Shown one piece after another: positions 1 to 5,455 of a stretch of 5,467 bases of DNA. Position numbers and translations under genes: made by a program. The notes under the pieces are model-generated. The model saw nothing but the letters and a program-made list of their open reading frames with translations. It had not been told where the DNA came from and searched no databases. The DNA lies in assembly GCA_019419525.1 (NCBI GenBank), contig DXZU01000031.1:1-5467 (forward strand), written 5' to 3'. The DNA is from Collinsella sp. (GTDB taxonomy: Bacteria > Actinomycetota > Coriobacteriia > Coriobacteriales > Coriobacteriaceae). Position 1 is the stretch's first letter. Each line of letters begins with the position of its first letter.

Positions 1-248
1 TTGTCGCAGCCCCGACCCGCGGTCACGAGCGGGGGCTCCTGTCGTTTCCGTGCCCTCGGATTGGGTCATAGTGTCTGGCTTATGCTCAACCTGCGGCGCT
101 GCCATCGTTGGTGCTGAGCGACTTGTTCCCCGCCTCAAATTAGCCATCCTGGGTCCCCGGTGGTTGCGGTGGGCGTGTTTGGTTGGTGCCTGTTGATGGT
201 TTGGGTATCGGGGAGGGCGGGCTCCGTTATAATCGCCTAGAACATTAA
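1..248. other. Non-coding or edge region upstream of the DUF1846 gene
   Basis: No confident gene is seen here. A GC-rich imperfect hairpin lies at 8-37 (arms AGCCCC with CGC, and GCG with GGGGCT); it lacks a following T-run, so it is not a convincing terminator. On the minus strand one frame is open from an ATG at 147 to the window edge (49 codons), with a second in-frame ATG at 69. Its translation is rich in A, T, P, R and G and matches no family I know, so it could be the start of a divergent gene or chance. On the plus strand, frame 2 is open from the edge to a TGA at 194-196 but looks unlike a real protein end. The right end holds the promoter of the next gene. Confidence 0.4.
228..233 (+). 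promoter_or_regulatory. -10 box (TATAAT) of the DUF1846 gene
   Basis: A perfect TATAAT hexamer lies 40 bases before the chosen ATG at 273, so transcription would begin near 240 and leave a leader of about 33 bases. No good -35 hexamer is present 16-18 bases upstream (the 17-base position reads GTATCG), and there is no extended TG motif. The promoter may therefore need an activator or rely on the strong -10. Confidence 0.6.
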
Positions 249-272
249 ATGGAAACGGGACGGGAGCCATAC

Positions 273-1754
273 ATGCGCCAGGGTTTCGACAACGCGAAAT
301 ATATCGAGCTGCAGGCCGCTCATATTAAGGAGCGCATCTCGCAGTTTGGCGGCAAACTCTATTTGGAGTTTGGCGGCAAGCTGTTTGACGACTATCACGC
401 GAGTCGCGTGCTGCCGGGTTTTGAACCGGACAGCAAGTTCCGCATGCTCAAGAGCATTGCCGATGACGTTGAGGTTATCATCGCGATCAACGCGAACCAC
501 ATCGAAAAAAACAAGGCTCGTGGTGACCTCGGTATTACCTATGACGAGGATGTGCTGCGCCTGGTTGACCTGTTCCGCGGCAACGGCTTTGCCGTCGCGG
601 CTGTGGTCATCACCCAGTACGCCGGCCAGCCTGCTGCCGATGTGTTCCGCAACCGCCTGAACGCGCTCGGTATTCCCGCCAAGCTGCACTATCCCATCGA
701 GGGGTATCCGCACGATGTCGATCTGATCGTGTCCGACGATGGCTACGGCAAGAACGAGTTTGTCGAGACCACCCGACCGCTCGTCGTGGTCACTGCCCCC
801 GGTCCTGGCTCGGGCAAGCTTGCCACCTGCCTGTCTCAGCTCTATCACGAGCACAAGCATGGCACGGCCGCCGGCTATGCCAAGTTTGAGACCTTCCCGG
901 TCTGGAATCTTCCTCTGACGCATCCGGTCAATATTGCCTACGAGGCCGCCACGGCTGACCTCGACGACGCCAATATCATCGATTCGTTCCACCTTGAGGC
1001 CTACAACAAGACCACAGTCAACTACAACCGCGACGTCGAGGCCTTCCCGGTGGTCCGTGCTCTGATGGAAAAGATCCTGGGCAAGAGCCCCTACCAGAGT
1101 CCTACGGACATGGGCGTCAATATGGTCGGCTTTGCCATCACCGATGACGATGCCTGCCGCGACGCTTCCAAGATGGAGATCGTCCGCCGCTACTTTACCG
1201 CGGTCGAAAATGTGCGCCGTACCGGCGTGGGCGATGAGCAAGTCGACCGTCTCAAGATTATTATGAAGAAAGCCGGCATCGATAAGAACTACTCACCGGC
1301 GCGCTCGGCGGCCCTCACCAGGGAGCAGCTGACGGGTGGTCCCGTGGGGGCCATGGTCATGCCCGATGGCTCCGTGGTGACCGGTAAGACCTCCACGCGC
1401 CTGGGCGCCGCAAGTTCGCTCATTATGAACGCCCTCAAGCACGTCTCGGGCGTCGACCTTGAGCTCGAGGTTATCAGCGATGAGGCGATCGAGCCCATCA
1501 GCAAGCTCAAGACGCATTTCCTGGGCAGCAAAAACCCGCGCCTCCACACCGACGAGACGCTTATGGCGCTGTCGATCACCTCGGCCACGAGTGAGACGGC
1601 CGCTCGCGTCCTTTCGGGCCTGGAGCAGCTGCGCGGTTGCGATGCCTTTTTTAGCGTGATTATCTCGCCGACGGACGAGACGGTACTGCGCAAACTGGGT
1701 ATCAACGTGTGCTGCGAGCCCAAGTTTGAGCGCCGCGGTTTCTTCCATCGCTAA
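273..1754 (+). CDS. DUF1846 family protein of unknown function
   Basis: The predicted protein has 493 residues, the usual length for this family, and looks cytoplasmic, with no signal peptide or membrane segment. Family hallmarks I recognise are the start MRQGFDNAKYIELQ, the block FGGKLYLEFGGKLFDDYHASR near residues 25-45, a glycine-rich VVTAPGPGSGK segment with GPGSGK at 177-182, then a conserved stretch around FETFPVWNLP and TVNYNRDVEAFPVVRA, and the motif SPTDMGVNMVG. The GPGSGK loop suggests binding of a phosphate-bearing ligand, but no reaction is established to my knowledge; structures are known from structural genomics. ATG 273 is preferred over the in-frame ATG at 249 because homologues begin at this point and GGGAG (262-266) sits 6 bases before it, whereas 249 has no ribosome site. 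The gene has its own -10 box and terminator, so it is probably monocistronic. Family assignment is firm; function is unknown. Confidence 0.93.
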   Translation: MRQGFDNAKYIELQAAHIKERISQFGGKLYLEFGGKLFDDYHASRVLPGFEPDSKFRMLKSIADDVEVIIAINANHIEKNKARGDLGITYDEDVLRLVDLFRGNGFAVAAVVITQYAGQPAADVFRNRLNALGIPAKLHYPIEGYPHDVDLIVSDDGYGKNEFVETTRPLVVVTAPGPGSGKLATCLSQLYHEHKHGTAAGYAKFETFPVWNLPLTHPVNIAYEAATADLDDANIIDSFHLEAYNKTTVNYNRDVEAFPVVRALMEKILGKSPYQSPTDMGVNMVGFAITDDDACRDASKMEIVRRYFTAVENVRRTGVGDEQVDRLKIIMKKAGIDKNYSPARSAALTREQLTGGPVGAMVMPDGSVVTGKTSTRLGAASSLIMNALKHVSGVDLELEVISDEAIEPISKLKTHFLGSKNPRLHTDETLMALSITSATSETAARVLSGLEQLRGCDAFFSVIISPTDETVLRKLGINVCCEPKFERRGFFHR

Positions 1755-1788
1755 GTTTGAAGCACCGCGGTAATTGCATTGCATTTTG

Positions 1789-1821
1789 GCCGTATCGGGT
1801 TAGCGCCCGGTACGGCTTTTT
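1789..1821 (+). terminator. Intrinsic terminator after the DUF1846 gene
   Basis: An 11-pair stem (1789-1799 with 1806-1816, one T-G wobble) closes a six-base loop, TTAGCG, and is followed directly by TTTTT (1817-1821). It lies 35 bases past the stop codon and is a textbook Rho-independent terminator for the upstream gene. Confidence 0.93.
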
Positions 1822-1887
1822 GATCAATAAAGCGCCTATTTCGGCGAAAAATAGCTGTTTACCTGCCTAGAAACAATTTGAGCGGTA

Positions 1888-1893
1888 TACAAT
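1888..1893 (+). promoter_or_regulatory. Possible -10 box of the small regulator gene
   Basis: TACAAT matches five of six bases of the -10 consensus and sits in an AT-rich stretch after the preceding terminator. No matching -35 hexamer is present at 16-18 bases; TTTACC (1858-1863) is too far away. A promoter is expected in this gap because the upstream gene is terminated, but this exact placement is weak. It would give a leader of roughly 110 bases. Confidence 0.3.
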
Positions 1894-1998
1894 AACCATA
1901 ACTGTTTCATCCTTAGCGGGATGCCGCATGATGGATATTACCTGCCATCGTGAGGTGTGTCGGTCGCGCACGGCGCGTTAGATGCTCGTGCTCGGTTT

Positions 1999-2005
1999 GA
2001 GGAGG
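1999..2005 (+). promoter_or_regulatory. Strong Shine-Dalgarno that fixes the start at 2011
   Basis: GAGGAGG lies five bases before ATG 2011. It decides the start of the small regulator: the same frame is open further upstream to a GTG at 1957, but that codon has no ribosome site and the extra 18 residues add no recognisable structure. Confidence 0.85.
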
Positions 2006-2010
2006 CTGCT

Positions 2011-2349
2011 ATGGCGGGCAAGGGTCGTGCGAGTGTCAACGATATGAAGCGTGTCGAGGTGCTGGTGTTGATGGAGATCGACCGGCAAACCGAAGACAAT
2101 GGCGGGCCGTATGGTTTCTCGCGCAAAACGCTTGCCGAGCGCGTGGGGGTTTCGCCGTATCGTGCCCGCGCCGCAATCGATCGCTTGGATTCCGAAGGCA
2201 TGATTGATGTCGTCTCGCGTTATAGCGACGACGGCGGTCAGCTTGCAAATGGCATTTGCCTCACCGAACATGGCAAGTGGTATCTTGAGGGCGTCCGTAC
2301 CGGCATGCTCGTTCAAGAAATGCTCGAGGACGAGGTTGCTGATCGATAG
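2011..2349 (+). CDS. Small winged helix-turn-helix DNA-binding protein
   Basis: The product has 112 residues and no membrane segment. Residues 12-28 form a first helix (MKRVEVLVLMEIDRQTE). A helix-turn-helix follows at about 37-62, with SRKTLAERVGVS leading into the recognition helix PYRARAAIDRLDSEG. A strand-turn-strand wing (about 65-84) contains the loop SDDGGQLANG, and LTEHGKWYL then opens a C-terminal helix likely used for dimerisation. The order resembles the DNA-binding domains of MarR- or GntR-like regulators, but no ligand domain is present, so it is probably a one-domain transcription factor; I cannot name a specific family or target. It lies alone between two terminators and upstream of pyrG on the same strand, so it is likely transcribed by itself. 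Control of itself or a neighbour is possible but not shown. Confidence 0.82.
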   Translation: MAGKGRASVNDMKRVEVLVLMEIDRQTEDNGGPYGFSRKTLAERVGVSPYRARAAIDRLDSEGMIDVVSRYSDDGGQLANGICLTEHGKWYLEGVRTGMLVQEMLEDEVADR

Positions 2350-2373
2350 CAGCATGTAACCCTTGCCATAGCG

Positions 2374-2402
2374 ACGCCGCCTGGGAAACCGGGCGGCGTT
2401 TT
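2374..2402 (+). terminator. Intrinsic terminator after the small regulator gene
   Basis: An 11-pair GC-rich stem (2374-2384 with 2389-2399, one T-G wobble) is capped by a stable GAAA tetraloop (2385-2388). The T-rich tail TTTTGTTT runs to 2406. It begins 25 bases after the stop codon and separates the regulator from pyrG. Confidence 0.93.
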
Positions 2403-2440
2403 GTTTCAAGATTGAGAAATGCAATCGCACGCGAGAAAAA

Positions 2441-2469
2441 TTGCGAACGGTCCGCGGCGCGAGTATTAC
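2441..2469 (+). promoter_or_regulatory. Probable pyrG promoter
   Basis: TTGCGA (2441-2446) and TATTAC (2464-2469) are spaced by 17 bases and each match four of six consensus bases. An overlapping TACAAT (2467-2472) is a better -10 but would leave a 20-base spacer from the same -35. Transcription would start near 2476-2479, giving a leader of about 50 bases. I do not see the initial GGGC run used for the reiterative-transcription control of pyrG known in Bacillus. Confidence 0.5.
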
Positions 2470-2477
2470 AATGAAGA

Positions 2478-2509
2478 CCCGTAAGATGTGGATAAACAAC
2501 TTCTACGGG
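2478..2509 (+). other. Hairpin in the pyrG leader
   Basis: CCCGTA (2478-2483) is exactly complementary to TACGGG (2504-2509), with a 20-base AT-rich loop between. The hairpin would form at or near the 5' end of the mRNA, ending five bases before the ribosome site (AGG, 2516-2518). It could stabilise the message or affect initiation; no T-run follows, so it is not a terminator. Confidence 0.4.
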
Positions 2510-2527
2510 AAGCGCAGGTAACTCAAT

Positions 2528-4189
2528 ATGACCAAGCATGTGTTCGTAACCGGTGGCGTGGTTTCGTCCCTGGGCAAGGGTATTACCGCGGCCTCGCTGG
2601 GCCGTCTGCTCAAGTCGCGTGGCTACAAAGTAACGATGCAGAAGGCCGACCCGTATCTGAACGTCGACCCCGGTACCATGAGCCCCTTCCAGCATGGTGA
2701 GGTCTTCGTTACCGAGGATGGTTACGAGTCCGACCTGGACCTGGGTCATTACGAGCGCTTTATTGATGAGAACCTGACCCGCGATTCCAACTTTACGACC
2801 GGCGCCATCTATAAGAGCTTGATCGCCCGCGAGCGTCGCGGCGACTTTTTGGGCGGTACCGTGCAGGTGATTCCCCACGTCACCAATGCCATTAAGGACA
2901 AGTTCCGCCGCATTGAGGAGCAGACCGGCTCCGATGTAGTCATCACCGAGCTGGGCGGCACGATCGGTGACATCGAGTCCCAACCGTTTGTCGAGGCCAT
3001 CCGTCAGTACCGCAAGGAGGCCGGCCCCGAGAACGTCTGCTACATCCACGTGTCGCTCGTTCCCTATATCGCCGCCGCCCACGAGGTCAAGACCAAGCCC
3101 ACGCAGCATTCCGTCAAGGAGCTCCGCAGCTTTGGCATCCAGCCCGATATCATCGTGCTGCGCTCCGACCACCATATCGATGACGCTATCCGCGGAAAGA
3201 TCGCAAGCTTCTGCGACGTTGACACCGATTGTGTCTTTACCAACGAGGACTGCGCGAGCATTTACGATGTTCCGCAGCTGCTTGCCGAGCAGGACTTTGA
3301 CCTGCGCATTTGCGAGCGTCTGGGTCTGGACCCGCGTGAGCGCGACATGAGCGAGTGGAACGAGTTCCTGCGCAAACAGAATCACGCCAACCATCACGCC
3401 GACAAGGTGAAGATTGCCGTCGTGGGTAAGTACACGCAGCTGCCCGATGCGTACCTGTCGGTTATCGAGGCCCTGCACCATGCGGGCGTCTTCTACGATC
3501 GCCATGTGGACGTCCAGCTGGTCGACGGCGAGAGCCTCGACGAGCAGAATGTCTCCGAGGTTTTGGGCGACGCCTCGGGCATCCTGGTCCCCGGCGGCTT
3601 TGGCAAGCGCGCCCTGGAGGGTAAGATCCTCGCGGCCGAGTTTGCCCGTGAGCACAAGATTCCGTATCTGGGCATTTGCCTGGGTATGCAGGTGGCCGTG
3701 TGCGAATTTGCGCGCAACGTCGTCGGCCTTGCCGGCGCCAGCTCCTCCGAGTTCGATCCGGATGGCCCGTATAGCGTCATCGATCTGATGAGCTCGCAGG
3801 AGGACGTGACCGAGAAGGGCGGCACCATGCGCCTGGGCGCCTATCCGTGCAAGCTCGCCGCCGATACCCTTGCTCGCGAGGCATATGGCGAGGAGCTCGT
3901 CTACGAGCGTCACCGTCACCGCTTTGAGTTCAACAACGCCTTCCGTGACCAGCTCGAGGACGCCGGTTTGGTTATCTCGGGTCTGTCGCCTGACGAGCGC
4001 CTGGTCGAGATGGTCGAGCTGCCGCGCGACGTGCATCCGTGGTATGTGGCAACCCAGGCTCATCCCGAGTTCAAGAGCCGCCCGACCAACCCGCAGCCGC
4101 TGTTCCGCGAGTTCGTGCGCGCTTCGATCGGCCAGCACGAGGGTGTCGACCGTCTGCAGGTGACGCCCATGAACCTCGCTACGGACTAA
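2528..4189 (+). CDS. pyrG: CTP synthase (glutamine-hydrolysing)
   Basis: This enzyme makes CTP from UTP, ATP and glutamine, the last step of de novo pyrimidine nucleotide synthesis, as a cytoplasmic tetramer. The 553 residues are full length for the family. The N-terminal synthase domain (about 1-265) opens with VFVTGGVVSSLGKG, whose GKG (16-18) is the phosphate loop, followed by KADPYLNVDPGTMSPFQHGEVFV, DLDLGHYERF (Asp71) and ELGGTIGDIES (Glu141), expected metal and nucleotide ligands. KTKPTQHSVKELRS lies in the UTP/CTP region. The C-terminal class I glutamine amidotransferase domain (about 290-540) has nucleophile Cys384 in GICLGMQ and His512/Glu514 in AHPEF, so the triad is complete. ATG 2528 gives the family N-terminus and has AGG nine bases upstream. 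The stop lies two bases before xerD, so the genes probably form an operon. Nothing is missing or truncated. Confidence 0.98.
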   Translation: MTKHVFVTGGVVSSLGKGITAASLGRLLKSRGYKVTMQKADPYLNVDPGTMSPFQHGEVFVTEDGYESDLDLGHYERFIDENLTRDSNFTTGAIYKSLIARERRGDFLGGTVQVIPHVTNAIKDKFRRIEEQTGSDVVITELGGTIGDIESQPFVEAIRQYRKEAGPENVCYIHVSLVPYIAAAHEVKTKPTQHSVKELRSFGIQPDIIVLRSDHHIDDAIRGKIASFCDVDTDCVFTNEDCASIYDVPQLLAEQDFDLRICERLGLDPRERDMSEWNEFLRKQNHANHHADKVKIAVVGKYTQLPDAYLSVIEALHHAGVFYDRHVDVQLVDGESLDEQNVSEVLGDASGILVPGGFGKRALEGKILAAEFAREHKIPYLGICLGMQVAVCEFARNVVGLAGASSSEFDPDGPYSVIDLMSSQEDVTEKGGTMRLGAYPCKLAADTLAREAYGEELVYERHRHRFEFNNAFRDQLEDAGLVISGLSPDERLVEMVELPRDVHPWYVATQAHPEFKSRPTNPQPLFREFVRASIGQHEGVDRLQVTPMNLATD

Positions 4190-4191
4190 GG

Positions 4192-5133
4192 GTGCCGGCG
4201 AATAAGGAACATACCGAAGCTACTCCCTCGTCGCTCGCCGTGGCGGCGGGGGAGTATCTCGATTACCTTGCGGTCGAGCGGGGTTTGGCGCGCAACACGA
4301 TTGCGGCCTATCGTCGTGACCTGACGACGTACTGCGCCTATCTGGAGCGGGTGGGTATTGTGTCTTTTGAAGAGGTGACCCGTCAGGTCGTGGAGGGCTT
4401 TGTCGCCGACCGTCGCGATGGGGGCTATTCGGATGCCTCGGTGGAGCGTGCGCTTGCGGCCGTGAAGGGCCTGCATGCCTTTTTGGTGCGCGATGGGGCT
4501 GTGGCCCAAAATCCAACGGCGGCGTTGCGCCTGCCTAAAAAGGCTGAGCGTTTGCCGGAGTATCTATCGGTGGAGGATGTCTCGGCGCTGCTCGATCAAG
4601 ACTTCCCCGAGGGCGAGATGGGCTTGCGCGACCATGCCATCTTGGAAGTGCTCTACGGATGCGGTTTGCGTGTGAGCGAGTTGGTGGGACTCGATGTGGG
4701 CGATATCCATATCGACGATGGCTTTGTGCTCGTTCGCGGTAAGGGCTCGAAGGAACGCCTGTCCCCGCTGGTGGGAAGCGCGGCGCGAGCTCTGACGCTT
4801 TATGTAACTGAGGGGCGTTCTCGCTTGGCGGCCCATGCCCGCGGAACCGAGACCTCGGCGGTCTTTTTAAATAAGAACGGCCGCCGTCTGTCGCGCCAGG
4901 GCATCCATGCCATCTGTGAGCGCTACGGGCGCCAGGTGGGACTGGTGGGGCTCCATCCCCATACGCTGCGTCACTCCTTTGCCACCCATATGCTTGCGGG
5001 CGGCGCAGACCTCCGTGTGCTACAGGAGATCTTGGGACATGCCGATATATCGACCACGCAGGTCTACACGCATGTCGATCGTACGCAACTGACCGAGGTC
5101 TATTTGGCGGCGCACCCGCTGGCACATCGTTAA
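4192..5133 (+). CDS. xerD: Site-specific tyrosine recombinase XerD
   Basis: XerD acts with XerC at the dif site to resolve chromosome dimers before division. The protein has 313 residues from GTG 4192. The N-terminal SAM-like core-binding domain (about 17-100) contains YLDYLAVERGLARNTIAAYRRDL; the catalytic domain follows. The active site is complete: Arg160 (CGLRVSEL), Lys187 (GKGSKERL), His257 and Arg260 (HPHTLRHSFATHML), His283 (LGHADISTT) and nucleophile Tyr292 (QVYTHV), with spacing close to E. coli XerD. VYTHV and the short tail favour XerD over XerC or an integrase. The start is not certain: GTG 4192 follows the pyrG stop by two bases and has only AAGG abutting it, suggesting translational coupling. 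A GTG at 4240 would give 297 residues and also keep the whole domain. The open frame extends upstream inside pyrG, but that part is out-of-frame pyrG. No phage genes are nearby, which supports the housekeeping role. Confidence 0.93.
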   Translation: MPANKEHTEATPSSLAVAAGEYLDYLAVERGLARNTIAAYRRDLTTYCAYLERVGIVSFEEVTRQVVEGFVADRRDGGYSDASVERALAAVKGLHAFLVRDGAVAQNPTAALRLPKKAERLPEYLSVEDVSALLDQDFPEGEMGLRDHAILEVLYGCGLRVSELVGLDVGDIHIDDGFVLVRGKGSKERLSPLVGSAARALTLYVTEGRSRLAAHARGTETSAVFLNKNGRRLSRQGIHAICERYGRQVGLVGLHPHTLRHSFATHMLAGGADLRVLQEILGHADISTTQVYTHVDRTQLTEVYLAAHPLAHR

Positions 5134-5165
5134 CACATCGCTGACCTGCATATTTATAGGTATTT

Positions 5166-5236
5166 GGGGACGGGCTCCAGATTGCCGCGGCGTGCTTTTG
5201 CGCGCGCATGGGCAATCTGGGGCCCGTCCCATTTTT
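5166..5236 (+). terminator. Long stem-loop terminator after xerD, REP-like
   Basis: The 20-base arms 5167-5186 and 5211-5230 pair fully apart from one T-G wobble. An inner stem (GCGTGC 5190-5195 with GCGCGC 5200-5205 around TTTT) extends the structure, and A plus TTTTT follows (5231-5236). It begins 32 bases past the xerD stop and probably ends the pyrG-xerD transcript. The arm starting GGGGACGGG is unusually long for a simple terminator and resembles the palindromic intergenic repeats (REP type) found in many copies in Gram-positive genomes; only one copy is in this window, so the repeat status is inference. Confidence 0.8.
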
Positions 5237-5328
5237 CGCCACTTGGCGTCGCGGTGGTGGGCCGCACGGGCCTTGGGTGGGGGAGTTTGGGGGCGATGTG
5301 AACGCCATGTAAAAGGACGCAAAAATCG

Positions 5329-5348
5329 CCTCAAGGTCAACTTGAAGG
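5329..5348. promoter_or_regulatory. Inverted repeat resembling a MerR/SoxR-type operator
   Basis: CCTCAAG (5329-5335), five bases GTCAA, then CTTGAAGG (5341-5348) form an imperfect inverted repeat. It is close to the SoxR-type operator (CCTCAAG-TTAA-CTTGAGG) but has one extra spacer base and an extra A in the right arm. A second right arm TTGAGG (5349-5354) can also pair with CCTCAA. No clear promoter elements flank it on either strand, so this may be coincidence or a hairpin within a transcript. Confidence 0.2.
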
Positions 5349-5357
5349 TTGAGGTTG

Positions 5358-5391
5358 AAAGGCGGGGTGCCACAGGTGGCATCCCGCCTTT
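5358..5391. terminator. Strong hairpin, possible bidirectional terminator
   Basis: The arms 5358-5373 and 5376-5391 are complementary along 16 bases with one G-T wobble, leaving a practical 15-pair stem and a CAGG loop. A's at the left end and TTT at the right end give it terminator character on both strands, but the T-tract is only three bases before GCTG. It lies 122 bases after the previous terminator and only 7 bases before the first NrdR-like box, so it may insulate the next transcription unit from read-through. Confidence 0.6.
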
Positions 5392-5398
5392 GCTGTAA

Positions 5399-5414
5399 AC
5401 ACAACATATTGTGT
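5399..5414. promoter_or_regulatory. NrdR box 1
   Basis: ACACAACATATTGTGT matches 15 of 16 positions of the NrdR-box consensus (acaCwAtATaTwGtgt); only position 7 differs (C for T). The palindrome extends two bases on each side: AAACACAA (5397-5404) and TTGTGTTT (5409-5416) are exact inverse complements. NrdR is the zinc-ATP-cone repressor of ribonucleotide reductase genes. The gene controlled should start just beyond the right edge. Confidence 0.75.
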
Positions 5415-5417
5415 TTT

Positions 5418-5431
5418 CGAACATATGCTCG
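5418..5431. promoter_or_regulatory. LexA (SOS)-like palindrome
   Basis: CGAACATATGCTCG fits the Gram-positive and actinobacterial SOS box CGAAC-N4-GTTCG except for C in place of the first T in the right half. It lies between two NrdR-like boxes. LexA control of the next gene is plausible, as dNTP supply is linked to DNA damage in several bacteria, but a single site with one mismatch is only suggestive. Confidence 0.45.
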
Positions 5432-5439
5432 GGGGTGTT

Positions 5440-5455
5440 TTACAACATATTGGGG
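5440..5455. promoter_or_regulatory. NrdR box 2 (weaker)
   Basis: The central ACAACATATTG (5442-5452) repeats the same 11 bases of box 1 exactly, 41 bases downstream, about four helical turns. All the most conserved consensus positions are kept; overall 11 of 16 match, with the outer bases lost. NrdR boxes usually come in pairs on the same helix face, so the spacing supports a real tandem site. Confidence 0.6.

Noticed and set aside
237..1241. A 334-codon open frame on the minus strand opposite the DUF1846 gene
   Set aside because: Shadow of the plus-strand gene, whose family motifs are clear; the antisense translation looks like no known protein and has no ribosome site.
1928..1981. A 17-codon plus-strand frame (MMDITCHREVCRSRTAR) upstream of the small regulator, faintly like a cysteine leader peptide
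   Set aside because: It has no convincing Shine-Dalgarno and no attenuator hairpin follows it before the regulator; a frame this short is expected by chance.
2261..4138. A 625-codon open frame on the minus strand opposite the whole of pyrG
   Set aside because: It is an antisense shadow caused by GC-biased codons. pyrG is certain on the plus strand, and the antisense product has no recognisable motif, and its frame runs through the terminator at 2374-2402.
4039..4191. Upstream extension of the xerD frame to an ATG at 4039
   Set aside because: These codons overlap the conserved C-terminal end of pyrG, the translation is low-complexity arginine/proline-rich, and XerD proteins begin much closer to the YLDYLAVERGL segment.
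5134..5165. AT-rich stretch after xerD checked as a possible dif site
   Set aside because: It lacks the two 11-base XerC/XerD half-sites around a six-base centre; no adequate match to known dif sequences is visible.
4535..5407. A 290-codon minus-strand frame running from the terminal spacer through xerD
   Set aside because: It crosses two hairpin terminators and the antisense of a certain gene; the product is proline/arginine-rich with no motif.
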